In this document: positions 1 to 9,865 of the stretch, one piece after another
Position numbering within the stretch: position 1 is the stretch's first letter
Layout of the letters: every line of letters begins with the position of its first letter
From: Thiomicrorhabdus sp. Kp2
GTDB lineage: Bacteria; Pseudomonadota; Gammaproteobacteria; Thiomicrospirales; Thiomicrospiraceae
Assembly: GCF_000478585.1 (NCBI RefSeq)
Contig: NZ_ARWI01000001.1
Location: 1,984,001 to 2,048,000 of the forward strand
Length of the DNA: 64,000 nucleotides
Direction: 5' to 3'
Notes under the pieces: model-generated
What the model was told of the DNA's origin: nothing
Seen by the model: the letters and a program-made list of their open reading frames with translations, nothing else
Database searches by the model: none
Program-made: the position numbers and the translations under genes

Positions 1-388
1 TTGCACCTGGGCCTGCTAATAGCGGCATGGCCAGCGGCACAATGGCGACAGATTCTTTTTGTTCTGACTCATACGCCTCTTCTTTAGTTTGTCTAGCGGG
101 GCTGGTTTTACCGTGCAGCATTGAGATGGCCATTAATAAAATTAAAATGCCACCGCCAACACGGAATGAGTCAATGGTAATGCCAAAGAATTGCAGTAAG
201 GCTTCACCAAAGAACAGAGAAACCAACAAAATGCTGATAACGCCAATGGCCACAAGGTTAATGGTGGTTTGGCGTTCTTTTGGGGTTTCATCAGCGGTCA
301 TACTGATAAATAAAGGGATGGCACCAACGGGGTTAACGATGGCGATTAAACCAATCAAAATCTTAAAATATTCTGCATAATCGAGCAT
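1..388 (-). CDS. MarC/YchE-family integral membrane protein, N-terminal part
   Basis: The gene is cut by the window edge; only about 129 N-terminal codons are present. Translating the reverse strand from the ATG at 386-388 gives a hydrophobic protein beginning MLDYAEYFKILIGLIAIVNP, followed by VGAIPLFISM, FRVGGGILILLMAISML and a conserved VAIVPLAMPLLAGPG stretch. These are characteristic of the MarC (UPF0056) family of six-helix inner membrane proteins. The family's function is poorly defined; the old link to multiple antibiotic resistance was not upheld and some members have been proposed as amino acid transporters. A GGAGAG Shine-Dalgarno sequence lies just upstream. The gene is on the same strand as the serine dehydratase gene behind it, 73 bp away. 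Family assignment is firm; substrate unknown. Confidence 0.85.
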   Translation of the reverse strand, partial: MLDYAEYFKILIGLIAIVNPVGAIPLFISMTADETPKERQTTINLVAIGVISILLVSLFFGEALLQFFGITIDSFRVGGGILILLMAISMLHGKTSPARQTKEEAYESEQKESVAIVPLAMPLLAGPGA

Positions 389-461
389 GTTGCTTTACTC
401 TCCACGGAGTCTCTAATGAGTTGATGATATGGATGGAGTATAAAAGACCTTTTTTAATGAA

Positions 462-1838
462 TCAACACTCTACCCAAGTAACCGCTAACCCTCCTAGAGA
501 GGTCTCTTTGTATTTATGAGACATCTCATCTCCAGTCTTTTTCATAGCGGCAATACAGCTGTCTAATGGCATAATGTGTTCACCGCTTTCACGCAATGCA
601 ATCGATGAAGATGTGTAAGCTTTAATGGCCCCAAAGCCATTACGTTCAATACAAGGTACTTGCACTAATCCTTTTACGGGGTCACAGGTCATACCTAAAT
701 GATGTTCTAGAGCCATCTCGGCAGCCTGTTCAATTTGTTCAGGAATCCCACCTTTTACCGCACACAAGCCCGCTGCGGCCATGGCCGAGGCAGAACCGAC
801 TTCACCTTGGCAACCTACCTCGGCACCCGAAATAGAGCTATTGTGTTTGATTAAGCCCCCAATGGCGGCCGCGGTTAATAAAAAGGTTTTTACATCTTCT
901 AGAGTGCCATTTTCATGTTCCATAAAATAGTAGAGTACAGCAGGCACAACGCCTGCAGCCCCATTTGTAGGCGCGGTAACCACCATGTGCCCTGCAGCGT
1001 TCTCTTCATTAACGGCCATGGCATAAGCACACAACCAGTCATTTACGTTGCCCGTTGCGGGTTCATTTTTAAGTTGAGTATAGAGGTTTTTGGCACGGCG
1101 TTTTACCTTTAACCCTCCTGGTAAAATGCCTTCTGCTTCTAGCCCGTTTTCAACACAGCTTTTCATGGCTTGCCAAATTTTGTTAATTTGTTTGTTGATT
1201 TGCACATCGGATAAATGTTCTTTTTCATTAGTGAGCTTCATTTCGGCAATGGATACTTGGTTTTGATTGGCTAGCTCCAACATGAGTTCTGCGTTATTAA
1301 AAGGATAGGGAAATAGCTTGGCGGGTTCGCCTTTTATGGGCGCCTCAATAGAGTTGATTTCATCAACGGTTGTAATAAAGCCACCGCCAATAGAGAAGTA
1401 GATTTCATGATGAATGCGTTCACCGTTCTCATCTAAACACTCCATAATCATGCCGTTTGGATGTTGAAAGAGGGCATCGCCAAAATCAAACTTGATATCG
1501 TGCTCTGGATCAAACATGAGCTCGGTTGTTAAATGGCTGATTAAGGTTGGGCTGTTAAGTTGCCCTAATAAAATGGGGATATCAACCTCAATAAGGTTTT
1601 CTGGTTTATAACCATGAACACCCAATAAAACAGCGCTGTCTGTGGCGTGGCCTTTTCCTGTAAAAGCCAGAGAGCCTTTGAGGGTACATTTTATGCGAGC
1701 AACCTTGAAATCAGGATTTTGCTTTAAGAGTGAGTTCACTAACGCAATATAGTTTTCAGCCGCAATCATTGGCCCCATAGTATGAGAACTAGAAGGGCCA
1801 ACCCCAATTTTAAAAATATCGAAAACGCTTATAAACAT
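462..1838 (-). CDS. sdaA: L-serine ammonia-lyase (iron-sulfur type)
   Basis: Deaminates L-serine to pyruvate and ammonia in the cytoplasm. It is a single-chain SdaA/SdaB-type enzyme of about 458 residues, the usual length. The N-terminus carries [20 protein letters not shown], the beta-domain signature. The C-terminal alpha domain has cysteines near residues 341 (GCQGEV), 383 (MTCDPV) and 394 (VPCIERN) that bind the oxygen-labile 4Fe-4S cluster. The ATG at 1836-1838 is chosen because homologues begin just before SVFDIFKIG; an in-frame TTG three codons upstream is possible. Neither start has a strong Shine-Dalgarno sequence. The gene stands alone; the next gene upstream is an AGCS amino acid symporter, which could supply substrate, but 770 bp of repeat-rich DNA separates them. 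Confidence 0.95.
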   Translation of the reverse strand: MFISVFDIFKIGVGPSSSHTMGPMIAAENYIALVNSLLKQNPDFKVARIKCTLKGSLAFTGKGHATDSAVLLGVHGYKPENLIEVDIPILLGQLNSPTLISHLTTELMFDPEHDIKFDFGDALFQHPNGMIMECLDENGERIHHEIYFSIGGGFITTVDEINSIEAPIKGEPAKLFPYPFNNAELMLELANQNQVSIAEMKLTNEKEHLSDVQINKQINKIWQAMKSCVENGLEAEGILPGGLKVKRRAKNLYTQLKNEPATGNVNDWLCAYAMAVNEENAAGHMVVTAPTNGAAGVVPAVLYYFMEHENGTLEDVKTFLLTAAAIGGLIKHNSSISGAEVGCQGEVGSASAMAAAGLCAVKGGIPEQIEQAAEMALEHHLGMTCDPVKGLVQVPCIERNGFGAIKAYTSSSIALRESGEHIMPLDSCIAAMKKTGDEMSHKYKETSLGGLAVTWVEC

Positions 1839-1929
1839 AATAACCAAGCTAAATAGTGGGAAGTTGTTTCAATAATACACCGATGAAAAATAGTTGAAAA
1901 GAAACAAACTCTTATGATTGTTATAAATA

Positions 1930-2089
1930 GAGACCTTTGCACGAGTCGATGAACGTATAAAAACGGCTATAATCCTCTATCTTCAGGCTAAAAATCTGCC
2001 CAATGACTCGTTATTATGCGTATTTTTTAGCCTAAATCTAAAGAATTCTATCTCGTTTTTCTTACATCCCTGACTCGTGCAAAGGTCTC
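1930..2089. mobile_element. MITE copy 1 (160 bp, 18-bp terminal inverted repeats)
   Basis: The element starts GAGACCTTTGCACGAGTC and ends with the exact reverse complement GACTCGTGCAAAGGTCTC. The same 5 bp, AAATA, lies on both sides and reads as a target-site duplication. It contains an internal inverted repeat (AGGCTAAAAA / TTTTTTAGCCT) and no coding capacity. Near-identical copies lie at 38834-38994 and 52187-52296. The ends resemble those of IS5-type transposons, so it was probably mobilised in trans by an unseen transposase; that link is inference. Confidence 0.85.
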
Positions 2090-2114
2090 AAATAGGATTG
2101 TTATACAGAAACAA

Positions 2115-2175
2115 ACCAGGCCTGGTAAATAATCGAGCTCATCTCCAACTTGGGGATTAAAGTCTCCAGGCCTGG
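2115..2175. repeat. Two intergenic copies of the CAGGCCTG palindrome
   Basis: ACCAGGCCTGGT at 2115-2126 and CCAGGCCTGG at 2166-2175 are about 40 bp apart. They belong to the highly iterated palindrome described in the findings. Confidence 0.8.
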
Positions 2176-2611
2176 TAGGTTTAGTTGTAGAAAATTAGAT
2201 TTTATCTGACAGTACAAAACAAAACGAATAGTTTTCTACCATAAATGTTTTTATATTTTTGAATACTATAAGCCATAAGTGAACCTTGCTTTTTATAATC
2301 AATGCATCGGCAAACGCCTCGATTCCCCTTGGAATAAATAGCGCAAAGTTCTTAGCGTAGAGAACGATTAAACAATCTCTGCTGCTCGAAGCTGAGCTTG
2401 CTCAGCAAGTTGCGAGATTGTCAGTGAACAAGCTTAGAACTTGCCCATTTATGGAGCGGGGTTTGTTTTTTTGGTTACTTTTTGCCAAATTGCAAAAAGT
2501 GACGGGAAGCCTGATAGAAAAAATTTAGGCAAAGTAATTAAATCGAAAAGGCTTCTCAACTTCTGTACTGCAAGATTATGTTAGAACTTCTACAGTTTAT
2601 TGATTTTTCGG

Positions 2612-3949
2612 TTATTTGTTTTGTTGGCTGAGTTTAATGATTATGGGGGATAGAACCAATAGGGCAATAAGGTTAGGAATGGCCATTAACGCATTGAGGA
2701 CATCGGCCAAAATCAGTACGGTATTAAAGTAGTCAGACAAGGATGCGCCTGCAAAAACAGCGAGCACCCACAATATGCGGTAACCCGTAATCACTTTAGT
2801 GCCCGCAATGTATTCAGCGCAACGTTCACCGTAATAGCTCCAACCAATGAGCGTGGTGAAGGCAAATACCGCTAAACCAACGGCGACCACTATGGCGCCC
2901 AAACCAGATTCTAATCCCGTGTTAAATGCTAAGGCAGTTAAGGGTGAACCCGTTTCACCACTCTGCCAAACGCCTGTGACCATAATGACCAGGGCGGTCA
3001 TGGTGCATAAGATGATGGTGTCAATAAAAGTACCGAGCATGGCAATATGGCCTTGCTCAACAGGGTTATTGGTTTTAGCGGCGGCATGGGCAATAGGGGC
3101 GGTTCCCAGACCTGCTTCATTAGAAAATACCCCACGAGCCACACCAAATTGAATGGCTAAAATAATACTCGCCCCTGCAAAACCACCTGCGGCGGCGCTG
3201 CCTGTAAAGGCGCTTTCGATAATGGTTGCAAATGCGCCAGGTAAAGCGTCTGCGTGCATAAATAAAATATACAAGGCAAACGCGATATACAAAATCGCCA
3301 TAATCGGCACTAGCATGGTGGCGGTATGGGCAATACGTTTAATACCGCCAAACAGTACCAAACCCACTAACACCATCAATACCAGGCCTGTAAGTTGATT
3401 ATCCATTTCAAACGCACTTTGCATTGCGCCAGCCACCGCATTGGCTTGTACCATATTGCCAATACCAAAGGCGGCAATCGTGCCAAACAGGGCAAACGCA
3501 AAGGCGAGTGGTTGCCACTTTTCGCCCATGCCATTTTTAATGTAATACATAGGGCCACCAACATGGCGACCATCTTCATCGACCTCGCGGTATTTAACCG
3601 CCAAAACGGCTTCACTGTACTTAGTGGCCATGCCGACTAGTGCGGTAATCCACATCCAAAAAATGGCACCTGGTCCTCCAATAAAAAGCGCGGCCGCTAC
3701 CCCAGCAATATTCCCCGTTCCCACCGTTGCGGCCATGGCGGTCATTAAGGCGCTAAAAGGACTGATGTCACCTTCTTCTCTGGACTTACGGCCTTTCCAC
3801 AAAAGGCTAAAAGCATAGAAAAGATGGCGTAACGGCAAGAATTTTAAACGAATGGTTAAGTAAACCCCCGTGCCTAATAAGAGAATCAACATGAGAGGCC
3901 CCCAAGCCCAACTGCTGGCGGTTGAAAGGATGCTGTTGATTGATTCCAT
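2612..3949 (-). CDS. Sodium:alanine/glycine symporter, AGCS family
   Basis: A 445-residue polytopic inner membrane protein with about ten hydrophobic helices. It carries the AGCS family hallmarks: TVGTGNIAGVAAAL near residue 75 and GVFSNEAGLGTAPIAHAAA near residue 275, regions known to form the substrate and sodium sites in this LeuT-fold family. It imports small neutral amino acids (alanine, glycine or serine) with sodium; the exact substrate cannot be read from sequence. Length fits AlsT/DagA/YaaJ homologues. The start is the only plausible ATG before ESINSILSTASSW; no clear Shine-Dalgarno sequence precedes it. A copy of the CAGGCCTG palindrome falls inside the coding sequence near 3384. 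The upstream region is shared with the divergent dUTPase gene. Confidence 0.93.
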   Translation of the reverse strand: MESINSILSTASSWAWGPLMLILLLGTGVYLTIRLKFLPLRHLFYAFSLLWKGRKSREEGDISPFSALMTAMAATVGTGNIAGVAAALFIGGPGAIFWMWITALVGMATKYSEAVLAVKYREVDEDGRHVGGPMYYIKNGMGEKWQPLAFAFALFGTIAAFGIGNMVQANAVAGAMQSAFEMDNQLTGLVLMVLVGLVLFGGIKRIAHTATMLVPIMAILYIAFALYILFMHADALPGAFATIIESAFTGSAAAGGFAGASIILAIQFGVARGVFSNEAGLGTAPIAHAAAKTNNPVEQGHIAMLGTFIDTIILCTMTALVIMVTGVWQSGETGSPLTALAFNTGLESGLGAIVVAVGLAVFAFTTLIGWSYYGERCAEYIAGTKVITGYRILWVLAVFAGASLSDYFNTVLILADVLNALMAIPNLIALLVLSPIIIKLSQQNK

Positions 3950-4081
3950 AGGAGGCCTTTTGGGACTGTTTAAATGTCATTAAATAATAGGTTTGAGTTA
4001 AATTACCTAGAAATAGCGGCTATGTCCACCAAAAAGCGTATATAAGTCTTTTAAATGAGTTTATGTTTGAGCTTAAAACGA

Positions 4082-4101
4082 ACTTACCAGGCCTGGTAAG
4101 T
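4082..4101. repeat. 20-bp perfect palindrome between divergent genes
   Basis: The half-site ACTTACCAGG is followed directly by its complement, CCTGGTAAGT. It is an AT-flanked form of the iterated palindrome and sits between the divergent symporter and dUTPase genes, 60 bp before the dUTPase start. It could overlap promoter elements of either gene. Confidence 0.85.
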
Positions 4102-4160
4102 GCCATGTAATCCGTAAGAGGCTTAGTGTAAAATACATTCAAATTAACCAGAGGTGATTT

Positions 4161-4622
4161 ATGACAATACAAGTGGAATACAAGATTTTAGATAAGCGTC
4201 TAGGCAATGAGATTGAAATGCCTCATTACGGTACTAAAGGTTCTGCAGGTTTGGATTTACGTGCCTGTATTGATGAAGATATGACCATTGAACCAGGGCA
4301 AACAGTATTAATTCCCACAGGGATGGCGATTCATTTAGATGATGCGGGTTTGGCGGCTATGTTATTACCGCGTTCTGGTTTAGGGCATAAGCATGGTATT
4401 GTGCTTGGCAATTTAGTGGGGTTGATTGATTCTGATTACCAAGGCCCACTAATGGTTTCTGTTTGGAATCGTGGTGACACCGCTTATAAAGTAGAAGTGG
4501 GTGAACGTATTGCTCAAATGGTGATTGTGCCTGTATTACAGCCAGTCTTTACCGAAGTGCAAGAGTTTGGTGATGCCACTGAACGTGGTGTTGGTGGTTT
4601 TGGTTCAACAGGAAGCAAGTAA
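4161..4622 (+). CDS. dut: dUTP diphosphatase
   Basis: Hydrolyses dUTP to dUMP and pyrophosphate, keeping uracil out of DNA and supplying dUMP for thymidylate synthesis. At 153 residues it has the normal length of a homotrimeric dUTPase. The five family motifs are visible in order, including GSAGLDLRA (motif 1), PRSGLG (motif 2), [13 protein letters not shown] with the catalytic Asp (motif 3) and the glycine-rich C-terminal arm [10 protein letters not shown] (motif 5). An AGAGGTG Shine-Dalgarno sequence precedes the ATG. In many proteobacteria dut lies beside coaBC or lpxC-region genes; here it stands alone, divergent from a symporter and convergent with an aminotransferase. Confidence 0.97.
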   Translation: MTIQVEYKILDKRLGNEIEMPHYGTKGSAGLDLRACIDEDMTIEPGQTVLIPTGMAIHLDDAGLAAMLLPRSGLGHKHGIVLGNLVGLIDSDYQGPLMVSVWNRGDTAYKVEVGERIAQMVIVPVLQPVFTEVQEFGDATERGVGGFGSTGSK

Positions 4623-4651
4623 ATATTTAAAAGAGAGCACTCCTTTATAAA

Positions 4652-4669
4652 CCTACCAGGCCTGGTAGG
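4652..4669. repeat. 18-bp form of the iterated palindrome after dut
   Basis: CCTACCAGG and its complement CCTGGTAGG abut 30 bp after the dut stop codon, in the gap between convergent genes. The RNA of either strand could fold into a short hairpin with a GGCC loop. Confidence 0.8.
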
Positions 4670-4738
4670 AGGGTCTTAATGGCTATGCAGTTTTTGTAAT
4701 TGATTTTCTATATTTAAAAAACTCACCACCAACCAAAT

Positions 4739-4822
4739 AACTCAGCTGTACAGTCGAGAAACAAAGAACTCGGCTGTAGAGCCGAGAAACAAAGAACTCG
4801 GCTGTAGAGCCGAGAAACAAAT
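4739..4822. repeat. Three tandem 28-bp hairpin repeats
   Basis: Units at 4739-4766, 4767-4794 and 4795-4822 read approximately AACTCGGCTGTAGAGCCGAG followed by AAACAAAG. Units 2 and 3 are nearly identical, while unit 1 has diverged. Each unit contains the inverted repeat CTCGGCT / AGCCGAG. No unique spacers separate them, so it is not a CRISPR array. It lies in the convergent gap after dut. Confidence 0.85.
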
Positions 4823-4831
4823 CATAATTAG

Positions 4832-4927
4832 GTCATTGCGAACGAAGTGAAGCAATCCATGGTTAACGGCAAAGTATGTAGTTAGAGCTAAGCTATGGAT
4901 TACCACGGCCTTCGGCCTCGTAATGAC
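4832..4927. repeat. REP-like 96-bp palindromic element
   Basis: The sequence begins GTCATTGCGAACGAAGTGAA, reaches CAATCCAT, and returns through ATGGATTACCACGG to CCTCGTAATGAC. It thus forms a long imperfect stem. Sequences of the GTCATTGCGA...GAAGCAATC type are widespread extragenic palindromes in many bacteria, which fits its position between convergent genes. Confidence 0.8.
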
Positions 4928-4944
4928 TCAATCGTTAAATAGAT

Positions 4945-6159
4945 TTAGGTATTTTTAATAAACGCGGTTATTTTTTGTATGGCTAATTTGAGTTGCTCGC
5001 AATCTGTGGTATACGCCAAACGTACATGTTTGTTTGCTTCAAATTCACCAAAGTCTAAACCTGGGGTTATTGCCACCCCTGTTTGGCGTAACAGTTCAGC
5101 ACAAAACTGTTCACTGCTATCGGTGTATTCTGAAACATCCCAATACAGATAAAAAGCACCTTGTGGTAGACCTTTTAATCTAAAGCCAGCCTCTATCATT
5201 GCTTTAGACAGTGTGTTTCTTCTTTTTTCAAAGATTTGTCTTCGCTTTTCAAGTTGTTCCAAAGCATCGCTGTCTAATACTCGTAAGGCCGCATATTGGG
5301 AGGGCGTTGGCGCGGCCAAAAAAAGGTTTTGTCCTAAACGATCTAAAATAGGCATGAGGTGTGTTGGTGCCACTGTCCAACCTAAACGCCAGCCCGTCAT
5401 ACCAAAAAACTTAGAGAATGAGTTAATGACAATGACATTTTCTGGCAAAGCCGTGCTACTTAAAATACTCTCTGCTGGGCGTTCATACACCAGCCCTTGA
5501 TAGATTTCATCGACAATAAAATAGGCATTATTTTCGGCAAGAAAGTGCGCGATTTTAACCAGTTCATCTTGCTCAATAACCGTGCCTGTTGGGTTGGCTG
5601 GCGATGCGACCATCACCGCTTTAATGCCCTCTTGCCAATGTTGTTTAATAAGGCTTAAATTTAATTGGTAATTGGTTTCATGTGAAACGGGTACGGAAAC
5701 TTGTTGTGCTTGCAGTAAATTGATGAATTGACGATTACATGGATAAGCGGGATCGGTGAGCATGACTTTGTCAGAGGGATTTAAGATGGCGGTTAAAACC
5801 AGTTGCAGTGCCGATGATGAGCCTGGTGTTACCATGATGTTTTGTAAATCAACCTTAGCCTGATAAAAGTGGCTATAAAATTGGGCTAATTTTTCTCGTA
5901 AAGCAGGTAATCCTAAGGTGGGGGTGTAATGCGTTAAGCCTTGTTTAACCGCTTTATAGGCGGCGTCATGTACGCAATCTAAAGAAGGGAAGTCAGGCTC
6001 GCCGATTTCCATATGAATAATCTCTTTGCCTTGCGCTTCCAAAGCCTTAGCTTCGCCTAATATTTTCATTACATGAAAAGGTTGTATCGCTGCCGCAGTG
6101 GTAGATATTTGTGGCATAAATGGTGTTGTGTAGTGAGAAGGTTGAGAGCTTGATGTCAT
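4945..6159 (-). CDS. PLP-dependent aminotransferase, class I/II (aspartate aminotransferase-like)
   Basis: A 404-residue fold-type I aminotransferase. Visible hallmarks are EPDFPSLD near the N-terminus, SPANPTG with the substrate-binding Asn, IVDEIYQGLVYE, and NSFSKFFGMTGWRLGW, where the lysine near residue 248 forms the Schiff base with pyridoxal phosphate. A C-terminal RLAYTT arginine would bind the substrate carboxylate. It transfers amino groups between an amino acid and a 2-oxo acid. The sequence resembles aspartate or alanine-type class I enzymes, but the donor cannot be fixed without alignment. The gene is divergent from yajQ and convergent with dut. The annotated ATG gives an N-terminal tail of about 30 residues before the conserved region; a later start is possible. 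Confidence 0.88.
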   Translation of the reverse strand: MTSSSQPSHYTTPFMPQISTTAAAIQPFHVMKILGEAKALEAQGKEIIHMEIGEPDFPSLDCVHDAAYKAVKQGLTHYTPTLGLPALREKLAQFYSHFYQAKVDLQNIMVTPGSSSALQLVLTAILNPSDKVMLTDPAYPCNRQFINLLQAQQVSVPVSHETNYQLNLSLIKQHWQEGIKAVMVASPANPTGTVIEQDELVKIAHFLAENNAYFIVDEIYQGLVYERPAESILSSTALPENVIVINSFSKFFGMTGWRLGWTVAPTHLMPILDRLGQNLFLAAPTPSQYAALRVLDSDALEQLEKRRQIFEKRRNTLSKAMIEAGFRLKGLPQGAFYLYWDVSEYTDSSEQFCAELLRQTGVAITPGLDFGEFEANKHVRLAYTTDCEQLKLAIQKITAFIKNT

Positions 6160-6321
6160 AGCAGTAGGTTTTAAGTTTGATTGCTTTGAATTATACGGGT
6201 TGATACTCTGAAAAGATAACCGTTTTATTTATCTAAAGCCTGTTACAAGACTTCTGCAACTGTCAGGCTAATGGTAAAATGTTTGCAATATTTTTATTTT
6301 AAATTCTTGGTTGGGTATAAG

Positions 6322-6337
6322 TTACCAGGCCTGGTAA
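6322..6337. repeat. 16-bp iterated palindrome just upstream of the yajQ ribosome binding site
   Basis: TTACCAGG and its complement CCTGGTAA abut between the divergent aminotransferase and yajQ genes. The palindrome ends only about 15 bp before the yajQ start, immediately upstream of its AGGAGAG Shine-Dalgarno sequence, so it probably lies in the 5' leader. Confidence 0.8.
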
Positions 6338-6352
6338 GTTTTAGGAGAGAAC

Positions 6353-7809
<1,457 letters not shown>

Positions 7810-7846
7810 AGCTTCTACTCAGAGGATTGGATAAAAGGAATATTAC

Positions 7847-8659
7847 ATGGAATTTAATGCGTTATTGAATGATTATGCCATGCCATGGGCAATTAAAGTG
7901 GCACTTGCCATCGCAATTTTTGTGATTGGTAAATGGGTTGTAAAAGTGATTGTTAAACTGGTTAAAAAGCTATTAGGTCGCTCTCAAGCAGTTGATGATA
8001 TGCTGGTGAACTTTATTGGTTCGATTGTGAACGCGGTACTAATGTTGTTTGTCATTATTGCGTCATTAGACCAATTAGGTGTAGATACCTCTTCTTTGGT
8101 AGCACTGATTGCGGCAGCAGGTTTAGCGATTGGTTTAGCTTTACAAGGTTCAATGCAGAACTTTGCAGCGGGTGTGATGATTTTAGTCTTTAAACCCTTT
8201 AAAAGCGGTGACTTTGTTGAAGCGGGTGGTGTAACGGGTGTGGTTGAAAATGTACAAATTTTCAGCACAACGATGCGTACAGGCGATAATAAAGAAGTGA
8301 TTGTGCCTAATGGCGGAATTTACAGTGGGGCTATTACTAACTTCTCAGCACGCGATACTCGTCGTGTCGATATGGTTTTTGGTATTGGTTACGATGACGA
8401 TATCCGTAAGGCCAAAGAGATTCTGACAGGATTAGTTGAAGCGGATGATCGTATCTTAAAAGATCCTGCTCCTGTAATTGCACTTTCTGAACTTGGTGAT
8501 AGCAGTGTTAACTTTATCGTTCGTCCATGGGTAAACTCAGGCGATTACTGGAAAGTTTACTGGGATATGAATGAAAAAGTAAAACTGGCCTTTGATGAAG
8601 CTGGAATCTCTATTCCTTATCCACAAATGGATGTTCATCTTCACAAAACAGAAGATTAA
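7847..8659 (+). CDS. mscS: Small-conductance mechanosensitive channel MscS
   Basis: A 270-residue inner membrane channel that opens under membrane tension during hypo-osmotic shock. There are three hydrophobic helices in the first 110 residues. The pore helix region reads GLAIGLALQGSMQNFAAGVMI, with the alternating glycine/alanine packing of MscS TM3. It is followed by the beta domain (VENVQIFSTTMRTGDNKEVI, then VPNGGIYSGAITNFS) and the alpha/beta C-terminal vestibule. Length and layout match E. coli MscS (286 residues). An AAGGAA Shine-Dalgarno sequence sits six bases before the ATG. A strong intrinsic terminator follows at 8701-8730. Confidence 0.96.
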   Translation: MEFNALLNDYAMPWAIKVALAIAIFVIGKWVVKVIVKLVKKLLGRSQAVDDMLVNFIGSIVNAVLMLFVIIASLDQLGVDTSSLVALIAAAGLAIGLALQGSMQNFAAGVMILVFKPFKSGDFVEAGGVTGVVENVQIFSTTMRTGDNKEVIVPNGGIYSGAITNFSARDTRRVDMVFGIGYDDDIRKAKEILTGLVEADDRILKDPAPVIALSELGDSSVNFIVRPWVNSGDYWKVYWDMNEKVKLAFDEAGISIPYPQMDVHLHKTED

Positions 8660-8700
8660 TCGTCCGTTTTTAGACTTTTCCAAGTAACAAGTCTAACGTT

Positions 8701-8730
8701 AAAAAAACCACTCATCGTAGTGGTTTTTTT
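8701..8730 (+). terminator. Intrinsic terminator after mscS
   Basis: AAACCACT (8705-8712) pairs with AGTGGTTT (8719-8726) around a 6-nt loop and runs into a T tract. The arms are A-rich and T-rich outside the core, so the hairpin could work on both strands. Confidence 0.9.
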
Positions 8731-8777
8731 ATCTCTTAAATTCTGTTTAGAGTGTTCGGGTCGAATACAATAAGCGC

Positions 8778-9542
8778 ATGGACTTATTTGAACAGCTTAT
8801 CTTATTTATTATTTCTTTGGTCGCTAACCTATTTTCTGCTTTAGCGGGCGGTGGGGCAGGTTTACTGCAGTTACCCGCTTTGCTTTTTTTAGGTTTACCC
8901 TTTGGAACGGCTTTAGCTACCCACAAGGTTGCCAGTGTTTTTCTTGGTCTGGGTGCCACAGCAAGACACCTTAAATCATCCACTTTTGATTGGAAGTTTT
9001 CAGCCTTTATTTTAGCCACAGGGCTGCCAGGCGTAGTTTTAGGTGCCAGTATTATCTTGCAGGTAGACGACACGATATCGCAAGGGCTGTTGGGGTTGTT
9101 AACGCTCGGTTTAGGTTTATATTCTTGGCTTAAACCGCAATTAGGGCAAGTTGAATCGACAACTCATAGAGACTTACCAGGCCTGGTTATTGGAGGGTTA
9201 ATGCTCTTTTTTATTGGCGCTTTAAACGGTTCTTTAACCTCTGGAACAGGTTTGTTTGTGACTTTGTGGTTAGTGCGTTGGTTTGGGTTAGATTATAAAA
9301 CGGCTGTGGGCTATACCTTGATTTTGGTCGGTATTTTTTGGAATGGTTCGGGGGCGATTACCCTTGGCATTTTGGGCAATATCGAGTGGAGCTGGCTGCC
9401 TGCTCTGATTTTAGGCTCATTAATTGGTGGCTACTTAGGGGCGCATTTTGCCATTGTAAAAGGCAATCAAATGGTGAAACGAAGTTTTGAAATCATTACC
9501 ATTCTAGTTGGGATTTCACTTATTTTTAAAGCGATTAGTTAG
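8778..9542 (+). CDS. TauE/SafE family anion exporter/permease
   Basis: A 254-residue protein with about eight hydrophobic segments in two similar halves. The N-terminal half has the family's AGGGAGLLQLPALLFLG and ATHKVASVFLGLGAT; the C-terminal half repeats the pattern in GALNGSLTSGTGLF and KTAVGYTLILVG. Members move sulfite, sulfonates or related anions across the inner membrane, which would suit a sulfur oxidiser; the substrate here is not readable. No strong Shine-Dalgarno sequence is seen, so the start is provisional. A CAGGCCTG palindrome lies within the gene at about 9177 and encodes LPGLV at the start of the second half. Confidence 0.88.
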   Translation: MDLFEQLILFIISLVANLFSALAGGGAGLLQLPALLFLGLPFGTALATHKVASVFLGLGATARHLKSSTFDWKFSAFILATGLPGVVLGASIILQVDDTISQGLLGLLTLGLGLYSWLKPQLGQVESTTHRDLPGLVIGGLMLFFIGALNGSLTSGTGLFVTLWLVRWFGLDYKTAVGYTLILVGIFWNGSGAITLGILGNIEWSWLPALILGSLIGGYLGAHFAIVKGNQMVKRSFEIITILVGISLIFKAIS

Positions 9543-9569
9543 GCTTTGACTTACCAAAGAGTAAAAAGT

Positions 9570-9600
9570 TAACCACGAAGACACGAAGGCACGAAGACTT
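9570..9600. repeat. ACGAAG-type dispersed repeat
   Basis: The stretch TTAACCACGAAGACACGAAG followed by GCACGAAG is a short tandem of the ACGAAG heptad found in intergenic repeats of many proteobacteria. A related sequence, arranged as an inverted pair, lies at 62584-62703. Confidence 0.7.
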
Positions 9601-9613
9601 AAGAAAATACTTT

Positions 9614-9627
9614 AACCAGGCCTGGTT
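9614..9627. repeat. 14-bp iterated palindrome in a convergent gap
   Basis: AACCAGGCCTGGTT lies between the convergent TauE/SafE and OmpA-like genes. Apart from this, the 9570-9600 repeat and the terminator at 9806-9834, nothing else is recognisable in the 323-bp gap. Confidence 0.8.
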
Positions 9628-9805
9628 GTTTTAGGTGTTTTACTAAAAACGAGGGATACCTATGAATAAGTTACACAGGCTATTTCTTAAATAACTGACT
9701 ATTCATGAATACAGCAATATGCCACTAATTACCAATAAATAAGCGTGAATGTATCTGTTAAAAATTTTGTACTTGAGTCTATTGTAGAGTTTTAATTTAA
9801 GATAA

Positions 9806-9834
9806 AAAAATACCCACTAAAAGTGGGTATTTTT
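9806..9834 (-). terminator. Intrinsic terminator after the OmpA-like gene
   Basis: TACCCACT (9811-9818) pairs with AGTGGGTA (9822-9829). The hairpin is flanked by an A tract on the left and a T tract on the right, so it could serve both converging genes; it is 32 bp past the OmpA-like stop codon. Confidence 0.9.
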
Positions 9835-9865
9835 GTCAAACCAATCTAAGTTTTGAAATCGTTAA

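Larger units (their letters stand above)
1839..2611. other. Repeat-rich intergenic region
   Basis: This 773-bp gap between two reverse-strand genes has no convincing gene. It holds a 160-bp MITE (1930-2089), two copies of the CAGGCCTG palindrome (2115-2126 and 2166-2175), and a segment from about 2300 to 2530 that looks like decayed repetitive DNA. Near its end, GTTACTTTTTGC and GCAAAAAGTGAC (2474-2503) form an imperfect hairpin with a 6-nt loop. It lies on the 3' side of the symporter gene (2612-3949) and could act as a terminator for it, though no clean U tract is visible in that orientation. Confidence 0.6.

Noticed and set aside
3950-3960. AGGCCT at the symporter start as a copy of the iterated palindrome
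   Set aside because: Only the six-base core matches; the flanking C/G and ACC/GGT positions do not. Similar bare cores at 30489, 36473 and 45735 were also not counted.
4739-4822. Possible CRISPR array
   Set aside because: The three 28-bp units are directly adjacent with no spacers, and each is itself a hairpin; no cas genes lie nearby.
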